A stretch of DNA of 64,000 nt from Doris montereyensis. Its lineage: Eukaryota > Mollusca > Gastropoda > Nudibranchia > Dorididae. Positions 27,339 through 38,300 of the stretch are shown here, one piece after another. Within the stretch, counting starts at the first letter, position 1, and the number at the start of each line of letters is the position of its first letter. The translations under genes were made by a program, and so were the position numbers. Below the pieces are notes generated by a model. The model did no database searches, was not told the DNA's origin, and saw only the letters and a list, made by a program, of their open reading frames with translations. The DNA is taken from assembly GCA_037039925.1 (NCBI GenBank), contig JAXRKP010000871.1, forward strand, positions 77,501 to 141,500, given 5' to 3'.

Positions 27339-30300
27339 CCGGGCAGTGGACAGGTAAGCATTTGTACGGGAGTAGATGATCCATGATTCTCCTGCTGCCT
27401 TGCAGGTCAGTCTTAGCTGAGCAAAGGCTAAAGTGGAGCTATCCCTGACAGAAAATAACAAGGCCTGGTAGGGGGCCTCAAGGTGGCAGCCCCACCATCT
27501 ACCTAGGGTACAGTGGGCTAATCCCCTGCTTATCCGAAACCATAACTGATGCAGAGAAATAAATATAATATAACCGGCTTGATCTCTCAACGATGAAAAT
27601 GGAAACGAACACAGACTGAATTTTGGAACATGGAACGTTCGGGCAATAAATGGAAAAGAGTAAGAATTAGTTGAAGAAAAGGAAAAATTCAAAGCAGACA
27701 TTTTGGCTATTACAGAAACAGAAATAAGGACAAGGAATAGAAAATCTAAGACCAAATCATACTCATACACCGAAAGGTAGAATGGGAGTTGTTAAAGAAA
27801 GAAAGAAAGGAGTAGATGTCAAAGATAGAGCTAGAGCAGGAGTAGGTCTCCTAGTGCATATAAGGCATGAAAAGCTACTAGAAAGCTGGAATTTTATAAG
27901 CCCACAGCAATTAGAGGTAAATATTAAACCAAAAGGAAGAGAAATTAAATTATTAATAGCTTATGGACCAAACAAAGACGCCACTAAAGAAGAAAAAGAT
28001 ACCTTCTTGAAAACGATTTACAAATAGCTGCAGAGAATCTTAAACACAAACAAGAACTAATGGTTTTAGGAGATTTAAACGCTAGAGTAGGCAACAATAT
28101 AGAAACACCAGGAGGAGAAATAGGTAAAGGAGAGACAACAACTTCTCCAAATGGAGAGAGACTAATAGATTTTTGCCTAAAGAATAACATGAAAATAACC
28201 AACACCTTTTTCCTCATAAAGATATCCACAAATATACAAGACTAAATGAAGACAGGTGTGAAAAGTCAATCATAGAATACATAATAGTTAACAGCTCCCT
28301 TTTTTACAGTACATTGGATGCAAGAGTAAACAGAGGAGCAGAAATATTTTCGTGATCATCACCTAGTGATTGCCAAAATGAGATTACTGACTGAAGAAAA
28401 CAAACAGAAAAGGAAAGAGAAAGAAAGCTACTAAACTCAAAATAGAGGAACTAAATAAACCAATAGTAAAACAGATGTACCAATCTAGGATAAAAAGATT
28501 TATCAGTGAAAGGCTGATGGATCTGAATGATAGCACAATAGAAAAAAAGTGGTAATTGTATTTGTATGAAGAAACACTCCTCAGTTGTACTGAAGAGGTC
28601 TGTGGTAGGAAACAAATTAAAGGAGATGGGAAAAGAACAGCATGGTGGAATGAGACTGTCAAATCTAAGATCAAAGAAAAGAAGGATGCCTGGAAAAATA
28701 CTTACAAAGAGACCAGAGGATAGGATAGATTATGTGAATAATAGGACTATCGCCAAAGAGGAAGTGAGGAAAGCAAAACAGGAACAATGAGAAGAGTTTG
28801 GACAAATACTTCAAGAAAGCTATCAAGGAAATCAAAAGCTGTTCTGGGGGCAATGAAGAGCATGAGAAAGACTAAAGCATGCCCAATACGATAAATTAAG
28901 AATGCCAAAGGAGAACTAATGAAAGAAGACAGCCAAATTATGGAAGCGTGGAGAAAGTATTTCCAACAATTACATAATCCCTCCAGAACATATGAAACAA
29001 GGAGTAAAGATCAATTAGTAAGAGTAACAAATAATCCAAATGAGACAGCTAAAGATGTAGATATATCAAAGGAAGAAATCCAAACAGCTATAAAAAAAAA
29101 GTGAAATAAGGAAAAGCCCCAGGAGCAGATCAAATTTATCCAGAAATGATTAAAAACCAAAGGAGAGAGACAGACAAACTACTACATGCAATAGGTCAAA
29201 AAGCATGAAAGTCCAAACAGGTGCCAGACGACTGGAAAAAGTAAAACGTTTTGCAGTACCAATACGTAAGAAAGGATCAACTATGGAATGCTAAAAATAT
29301 AGAGGGATATCACTACTTAGCGTACCAGAAAAAGTGTATGCCAGGATACTGGAAATGAAACTAAGGAAAAGAGTCGAGGATCAGATTGAAGAGCATCAGA
29401 GTGGATTTAGACCAGGGAGAAGTGTACAAGACCACATATTTACAATTAGACAAATAATAGAAAGATTCCTTGAGAGAAACATTGACTTGCACTTGTGTTT
29501 TTTAAAATCTAGAAAAGGCGTTTGACACTGTGAGGAGAGACGAACTATGGCATTTCTTAAAGAACACAATGTAGAGTAAAATTTAATAGAAGTAATAGAA
29601 GCCATTAAAAGATTTTACAATAAACCAACATGTGCAGTGAGAATAGCTGGAAACACACATCTGCAGAATTTGATGTAGATATAGGAGTAAGACAGGGTTG
29701 TGTCCTAAGTCCTTCTTTTTTTTATCACATTTATGGATTCAGTCGCAAAGGCATCCTCAAAAGTGAAGAAAATGAATGTAGGTATGAGGAAGCTCAAACC
29801 AGTAAATGTATCAATGCTTTCATTTGAAAATGATTTAGCTCTGTTTGGAAAATCAGAAAGTGACCTTCAGTCGAATATCAACATTATAAACAAGGAACTA
29901 AATAAAAGAGGAATCAGAGTAAATGCAAAAAAAACCAAAACAATGCTCGCTAGTAGTAACTAGGAAGCTAAAACACAAAATCTTAAATTGGGCAGGGAGA
30001 ATTTAGAACAAGTTGACAGCTACAATTACCTAGGAGTAATGATTAACTCTGAGGGAAAAACTAAGAGAAGAAATCAGCCAGGGAATCAAAAAGGCAAGTG
30101 CAATATACAACCATCTAGGAAAGGCATTTGTAGGCAAACAAGAATTGTCAACAAAAACCAAAATGGCAGTATACAATAGTTTATTGTCCTACTATCCTCT
30201 GTGGCAGTGAAACCTGGACCTTAGACAGTAGAGAATACAATAGAGTACAAGCAGCTGAAATGAAATATCTAAGAAGAGAAGTAGGGAACACTAAAAGAGA

Positions 30301-30643
30301 CAAAATCAGAAACACAACAATAAGAGATCAAACCAAAGCAGATGACATAAAAACTAAGATAGAAATAAATCAATTGAGATGGTTTGGGCATGTAAACAGA
30401 ATGAATGACAAAAGAATAGCTAAATCAGTATACAGTGCTAAAGCCCAAGTTAAAAGACCAAAGGCAGACCTCGGAGAAAGTGGGAAGAAGATATAAAGAG
30501 GCATTGAAGAATAGAAATTTAACATTTTTGGAAGGAAACAAAAAATACCAGGACAGGGCATCCTGGAGAAAGATCATCTCGGGCATCTGAATCCATACAC
30601 CGAAAGGTAGAATGGGAACTGATAAAGAAAGCAAGAAAGAAAG
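27339..30643 (+). mobile_element. RTE-type LINE copy 2, complete insertion, defective
   Basis: AATTACTGCAGAA is repeated exactly at 27326-27338 and 30644-30656. Begins CCGGGCAGTGG, has one leader monomer, then endonuclease (VLGDLNARVGNN at about 28060, with NGERLIDFC), reverse transcriptase (28900-29963: HQSGFRPGRSVQDHIFTIRQ, VDIGVRQGCVLSP) and C-terminal block (30260-30470, LRWFGHVNRMNDKRIAKSVY), ending in gataaagaaagcaagaaaga. The catalytic box reads FENDLALF instead of a FADD form. Several stops and frameshifts. A piece of the element's own 3' tail sits inside the endonuclease region at 27765-27812. Confidence 0.9.
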
Positions 30644-30656
30644 AATTACTGCAGAA

Positions 30657-32163
30657 GTTTTTGAATGAAAATAGCTAATTTGCCAGATATTTTGTCAAAT
30701 TCTGATTAGGACAGAAATGATTGAGAATTTTCATAGGTCTATGGGTTCTAATGTAATAATTTCAGTTGTCAAAATGATGGACATTTGATTTGGCAGTAAG
30801 CAGTCTTGTGAGCACACCCGATATCCACTGGGACTGGCAGTAAGCGAGATATGAGTAAGACTATAAACACAAAGAAACATTGTATTGTATCTTTATTATA
30901 GCATGTAAAACTGTTCCTGAATACTTTTATGTTTGTAGTTTCTCACATATATTTACTTTTAAACAATTATCCTACAGGAGGTCTCTTATTAAGATTTATG
31001 ATTTTCTGACACATCGTCGGTTTTAGAAGGTGACAAGTGGACATCAATGTGACTTTCACTTTCGGACTTAGTCATGTCTTCTCGTCTGTTGACTGTGAAT
31101 TTGATGATGAAGATGAATCTGATAGGGTGTAGTCTTTCCTGATTTTCAGTTGCAGTCTGGTAAAAGAAGAGGGGAAAAAGGACTATAGCTGCAAATTATA
31201 GAGTAAGGCTCATGACATAAGGCTAGCTTGCTAGCTTTCTCTTTCTGTTTCTCTCTCTAGACACACACACCTACATACATATACACACACATCATCGGCT
31301 CAGATTTATATTGTCCTGACCACAACTATATATAAACCTGTTTTGAGAAAAAAGGCTCTAAAATTCTCAGCTAGAAAGAGACAAGATGCAAGTGAAATTT
31401 CTTACGAACGTAGACCAACTTTAGTCACAATTTTTAGCTAGACAGGACGATTGATGACTGAATCTGATAATGATTATTATTCCCGACATGTCAAATGTGT
31501 TGTTAGGACAATTTAATTCTGAGCCGACAACATGTTCTACTTTGAGGATTTAAAAATAACATGCACAATTGTGTGGCTTCATTTTTTCTTTTCATTTGAC
31601 ATGCTTTTGTATTGTTGATACTGTTTTGTTGGAAGAAAAAATAATAATTTAATAGCACTTGTGATGAAACAGTGAATGATGGAACATTTCTTAAACAATG
31701 TGCACAGGTTACTTTTATTAGATTCTCTGTCTTAGCTGTCTGTATGGTTTCTTGTAATTAGTGGTTTCTTTATCTTCCTGCATCAAGGCTATCTAAAGGA
31801 ATCTTAAATATAATAATGTTTCCCGTCTCAAATGAATGCATGTTACATTTTTCTTCACCTGAAAAGATTTAGAGTAACAAATGATGGAACCTGCAGAGCT
31901 AATCTGTTTGAAGAACATACATGCTGATATCAACATCTCATTTGGGTTTGCTTCTCTGCTTTGTCAATCAAAGTTTTTGTTTTGATGTACTGTACTGCAG
32001 TGGCATTTTATATGATGGATGCCCAACCATCATCGCTAGTATAAAACACAGCTATCTATTAATAACAATCAGTGTGTGACAGATGCCTATCCACTATCTC
32101 AGGTGTGAATAGGCCTTTAATCTGGAAATGATAGGAACTCAAGATTGTAACATTTCAACATAC
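30657..32163. other. between RTE copy 2 and last LRPPRC-like exon
   Basis: Should contain the 3' end of the LRPPRC-like gene but shows no convincing exon apart from the weak candidate at 31793-31858. At 31010-31140 on the minus strand a Ser/Glu-rich short frame (MTKSESESHIDVHLSPSKTD) is followed by stops. CA repeats near 31260-31290. Confidence 0.4.
31793..31858 (-). CDS. candidate last exon of the LRPPRC-like gene
   Basis: A phase-0 acceptor (ctaaatcttttcag) opens a 22-codon stretch, VKKNVTCIHLRRETLLYLRF and L, ending in TAG. Phase fits the previous exon, but the peptide does not resemble the LRPPRC C-terminus I know. It may be coincidence. Confidence 0.15.
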   Translation of the reverse strand: MKKNVTCIHLRRETLLYLRFL

Positions 32164-32334
32164 CTCTTGAACTTCCTGGCTTTGAGCTATTAAAGTATTT
32201 AACACCTGTGGAGCATCTACTTTGCGAGTTTTCAGGGCAGCAGACATAAAATCCAGTGTTGATTTTGGAGGTAACGCCCTCATCAAGAAACTTTTGCATG
32301 ACATCAATGGCCTTTTCCATGTCATCCACACTCA
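32164..32334 (-). CDS. LRPPRC: LRPPRC-like exon 27 with +1 base (last found)
   Basis: 171 nt: VSVDDMEKAIDVMQKFLDEG, then after a one-base frame change LDFMSAALKTRKVDAPQVLN and LIAQSQEVQE. The surplus base is in the A4 run at 32263-32266. It aligns with the human segment [20 protein letters not shown]. Donor GTATGT follows, so the gene continues to the left. Confidence 0.78.
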
Positions 32335-35300
32335 CTGAAACACAAGATGAACATTTTAAAAATATTTTTTATTAGTCTACATACATTAAATAGCATGTCA
32401 AACAAATAAAATGACACTGTCTTTAACAAGACCATAAAATCAATGACAGAATTTGAACACAAATACATTGCTACCAACTTTTCAGAAGCCAAAAACAGAC
32501 TCGATCTCACAAAATAATTTGAACTAGTATTATTTCCTTTATATTCCACAAAACATAACAATGTACCATTAACTCTTTCTGCGGGAAGAACGAGCCATTC
32601 GTTGATTCAATTTCCGACCTCTATGCGTATTTTAAGAGCTGGTTATCGATAACTAGGACCTCATTTCATTACGAGATATCTTTGTGCTACTTTTTATACT
32701 CTTCTCTTCCGGTCTACTTTCGGTTTTACATTGTCAAAATGTTTCTAACTGTCAACATTGGAATTTTACGAAAATTCAACAAGAGATATGGCTGAGAGAC
32801 CATTACAGCAACCTCATCTGTTTGATGTAACACAGGCTAGTGCTCATAATCTTATGAATGAAATAACAGATGTCAGTGAGATTGATAGTGATGTCAGTAA
32901 CTTGTACCAAGAGATGATGATCCAAATCAGTCAAAAAATAGTGATGAATCCACCGATCTAGCCATAGTGTTGATCCAGATTTAGATCTAGATCCAGACAT
33001 CCCCTCTACCTCATTGGGTTTTATGACTATAATAAATAGATCTAGACCAAACCCTTTTACTGCAAGAACAGATAGATCTATATTTAGAATCAGAATTGAA
33101 AAGGAAAGGGTTGTTTCAAATGTTGAGTGAGACAAACACTCGTTTTATATTTCAACCCAACAGCAATGGTGGTGTGAATCCTGAAAAAAGTTACATTTTT
33201 AGCTGCGCATTGAAATTTTAAAATTATCCTACAAGAAAGATTTTTCAAGTAAATGCCCTCATGTTATACATCAATTAAAAGCTAAATGGATTTACTCCAT
33301 TATGGTAATCATCAATCAACATTATGAAGACATCTGACAAAAATAAAGCTGAAGGTAAAGGAATTGTTTGTTTCAATTTTTTCCCCACTCACTCCTTTTC
33401 TCCTACCCTCATCCCCTATATGCATGCAAATCAACCCAATCACTGTTTAAAGTGATGGGAAACTTATTTCCCTTCAATATGATACCAAATATGTTGACTT
33501 GCTGCATATTTTAATATATTTATGGTCAGTTTTAGACACTCGAGTATATAATTCACACCACTCCAAAAAGCTAATTCCAGCGCAAACTGGGTGACACCGG
33601 ATTTCTTATTCCGAGTGGAAAGAGTAAATTGCTATTAAATAAGAAATATCTGGAAACTGTGAATAATGGATCACAGTTAAACCGGTACTGGGGAGTAGAT
33701 GATCCCCCGGGGAGTCTCCTGATCCAGGTCGGTCTTAGCTGACCAAAGGCTAAGGAAGTTAACCCTGACAGAAACAACTTGCTACCTTGCAGGTCAGTCT
33801 TGATTGACCAAAGGCTAAGGAAGTTAACCCTGACAGAAAATAACAACCTGCTGCCTTGCAGGCTGGTCTTGAATGACCAAAGGGTAAGGGAGTTATCCTT
33901 GACAGAAAATAACAAGGCCTGGTAGGGGGCCTCAAGGTGGCAGCCCCACCATCTACCTAGGGTACAGTGGGCTAATCCACTGCTTATCCAAAACCTAACT
34001 GATGCAGAGAAATAAATATAATATAACCGCCTTGACCTTTCAACGACGAAAATGGAAACGAACACGGACTGTGATTTTTGGAACATGGAATGTTAGGGCA
34101 ATAAATGGAAAAGAAAATTAGTTGAAGAAATGGAAAAATTCAAAGTAGACATTTTGGCTATTACAGAAACAAAGAAAACAGGACAAGGAATAGAAAATGT
34201 AGGACCAAATCATATTTTAATCTTCTCAGGTGTAGATGTCAAAGATAGAGTTAGAGCAGGAGTAGGCCTCCTAGTGCATAAAAGGCATGAAGAACCACTA
34301 GAAAGCTGAAAATTTATAAGCCCACAGCTATTAGAGGTAAATATTAAACCAAAAGGAAGAGAAATTTAATTATTAATAGACCAAACAAAGACGCCACTAA
34401 AGAAGAAAAAGATACCTTCGAAAATGACTTACAAACAGCTGCAGAGAATCTTAAAAACAAACAAGAACTAATGGTTTTAGGAGATTTAAACGCTAGAGTA
34501 GGCAACAATATAGAAACATCAGGAGGAGAAATAGGTAAAGGAGAGACAACAACTTCTCCAAATGGAGAGAGACTAATAGATTTTTGCCTCAAGAATAACA
34601 TGAAAATAACCAACACCTTTTTTCCTCATAAAGACATCAACAAACATACAAGACTAAATGAAGACAGGTGTGAAAAGTCAATCATAGACTACATAATAGT
34701 TAGCAGCTCCCTTTTTTACATTTACAGTACATTGGATGCAACAGTGAACAGAGGAGCAGAAATATTTAGTGAGATTACTGACTGAAGAAAACAAACAGAA
34801 AAGGAAATAGAAGAAAGCCACTGAACTCAAAATAGAGGAACTAAAGAAACCAATAGTAAAAGAGATATACCAATCTAGGATAAAAAGATTTATCAGTGAA
34901 AGGCAGATGGATCTGAATGATAGCACAATAGAAGAGAAGTGGCAATTGTATAAAGAAACACTCCTCAGTTGTACTAAAGAGGTCTGTGGTAGGAAACAAA
35001 TTAAAGGAGATGGGCAAAGAACAATGTCAAAACTAAGATCAAAGAAAAGAAGGATGCCTGGAAAAAATATTTAGAAACAAAGAGACCAGAGGATATGATA
35101 GATTATATGAATAAAAGAACTATTGCCAAAGAGGAAGTGAGGAAAGCAAAACAGGAACAATGGGAAGAGTTAAGACAAAGATTTCAAGAAAGCTATGAAG
35201 GAAATCAAAAGCTGTTCTGGAGCCAATGAAGAGCATGAGAAAGACTAAAGCATGCCCAATACGACAAATTAAGAATGCCAAAGGAGAACTAATGAAAGAA

Positions 35301-38300
35301 GACAGCCAAATCATGGAAGCGTGGAGAAAGTATTTTCAACAATTACATAATGCCTCCAGAACACATGAAACAAGGAGTAAAGATCAATTAGTAAGAGTAA
35401 CAAGTAATCCAGAGGAGACAGCTGAAGATGTAGATATATCAAAGGAAGAAATCCAAACAGCTATAAGAAAAGTGAAATTAGGAAAAGCCCCAGGAGCAGA
35501 TTAAGTTTATCCAGAAATGATTAAAAACCAAGGAGAGAGACAGACAAACTACTACATGCAATAGGCCAAAAAACATGGATATCCAAACAGGTGCCAAACG
35601 ACTGGAAAAAGGGAACGGTAGTAATAACATAAGAAAGGACCAACTATGGAATGCTAAAAATATAGAGGGATATCACTACTTAGCGTACCAGAAAAAGTGT
35701 ATGCCAGGATACTGGAAATGAAACTAAGGAAAAGAGTCGAGGATCAGATTGAAGAGCATCAGAGTGGATTTAGACCAGGGAGAAGTGTACAAGACCACAT
35801 ATTTACAATTAGACAAATAATAGAAAGATTCCTTGAGAGAAACATTGACTTGCACCTGTGTTTTTTATAGATCTAGAAAAGACATTTGACATTGTGAGGA
35901 GGGACGAACTATGGCATTCCTTAAAAGAACACAATGTAGAGCAAAATTTAATAGAAGCCATTAAAAGTTTTTATAATAAACCAACATGTGCAGTGAGAGT
36001 AGCTGGAAACACATCTGCAGAATTTGATGTAGATATAGGAGTAAGACAGGGGTGTGTCCTAAGTCCTCTTTTGTTTATCACATTTATGGATTCAGTCGCA
36101 AAGGCATCCTCAAAAATGAAGAAAACGAACGTAGGTATGTGGAAGCTCAAACCAGTAAATGTATCACTGCTTTCATTTGAAAATCATATAGTTCTGTTTG
36201 GAAATTCAGAAAGTGACCTTCAGTCGAATATCAACATTATGAACAAGGAACTAAATAAAAGAGGAATGAGAGGAAATGCAAAGAAAACCAAACAAATGCT
36301 AGTAACTAGGGAAGCTAAAACACAAAATCTTAAATTGGGCAGGGAGAATTTAGAACAAGTTGACAGCTACAATTACCTAGGAGTAATGATTAACTCTGAG
36401 GGAAAACTAAGAGAAGAAATCAACCAGAGAATCAAAAAGGTAAGTGCAATATACAACCATCTAGGAAAGGCATTTGATAACAAAAACCAAAATGGCAGTA
36501 TACAACACAGTTTATTGTCCTACTCTCCTCTATGGCAGTGAAACCTGGACCTTAGACAGTAGAGAATACAGTAGAGTACAGCCAGCTGAAATGAAATATC
36601 TAAGAAGAGTAGAAGGGGAAACTAAAAGAGACAAAATCAAAAACACAACAATTAGAGATCAAACCAAAGCAGATGGCATAAAAACTAAGATGGAAATAAA
36701 TCAATTGAGATGGTTTGGGCATGTAAATAGAATGAATAATAATAGAATAGCTAAATCAGTATACAGTACTTAAGTCCAAGGTAAAAGACCAAAAGGCAGA
36801 CCTCGGAGAAAGTGGGAAGAAGATATAAAAGAGGCATTGAAGAATAGAAATTTAACATTTTTGGAAGGAAACAGAAAATGCCAGGACAGGGCATCCTGGA
36901 GAAAGATCATCTCGGGCATCTGAATCCATACACCAAAAGGTAGAATGGGAACTGATAAAGAAAGAAAGTTTAGCATCCACTGTACTAATACAACAATTGT
37001 CAATGTCAATTCCAATAGTATGGACTATATAGTTTTTACCGTCATTAACTCTCAACAATTCCAAATAAGGAAAATTGATCATCAATGATCGACGTCACAC
37101 CCTCCTTCACTGCGGATACATTTAAATATTATTTTGTATTATTGCAATTTTTTTTTCATGTTTTTATGAAAATATAGAGATAATTCTGCCCAGAAAACAT
37201 ATTTTCATCAAAATTATTCGTAAAATAATGAAAATTATAGTGAAAATATGTAGGCATTTGCCTTGTGTCATGTTTTCGTTTTGCATCCACCATTTAGAAT
37301 TTATAACGCTTTTTACCACTCCACTGAACGAAAATTTCTTCATTGAAAATGAAATTAATACCTGATGAAGATATCATTGCACATCTAGAGATGATAGGTG
37401 ACAGATATGAGGAATAGGTTCCAGAAATTGATTAGATGAGCAGCGAGGACGAAGAACTGACCCCATCCACTCCAGCCCTTCCCTGTCTTCAGTAAAAGAT
37501 GTGGGTGTTTACTGTGTTCATGTCTCCATCTAGAAACTAGATCTAGATGGCCGTAATGTTATTAATTCTTCGTTTTCAACATTAGATGCTCTATTGTTTC
37601 TAGTAAAGTTAGATGTGTAGATCGACCAGTGTTTGGATCTAGATCTAGCATGTATCTGGAGATGGCTTCAGTTTCTTGTTCAGGCTGAACTGAATGAAAT
37701 ATATCGTGCAGGATAGTAATAGTGTTGTGAAGTTGTGAATTAATGAATTGTAGTCACATGGAGAAAGATCTACATCAGGAATGACTACCATAGTCGGGCA
37801 CACCCCATCACCATCACTTTCAACCACCACCCGTCCCACCCCACCACCACATTATCCCCCCCCATCCCCAAAGTTAGGTGCCTCTGACAGCCCAGCCCAC
37901 TGAAAACCACACTTATACCCAACTATGGTAGTCCTCCCTTACCATAGTTGGACAAACACTATCACCATCCCTGACCCTGAGCCACCTCCAGCCCTCCTCG
38001 CCCCCTCCCCCATCCAAGGCAAAGTTAGGTCCCTCTAGCAACTCATCCCAATGGAAATCGCAGTGTTCCCGAGTATGGTAGTTCTCCCGAGATCAAATTA
38101 ATTGTTATGTGTAATGATATTATTATTGATATATGTATACATTTAAGTGTTTATAGGCTCCTAATAAATGTTTCTTTGTTCTTTTATTTTATCCAGCTCT
38201 GTGACTAGAGAGCCAGAGGTGGTGGTTGATGACCATGAGAGGGTTGATCGCGGCCAAGTTTCCCAGTGCCTCAATGCTGGCCTGAGTGTGAGCCCAGACT

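Noticed and set aside
32758..32961. Independent small gene (67 aa, + strand)
   Set aside because: It lies within a TTAA-flanked element and looks like a transposase N-terminal relic broken by frameshift.
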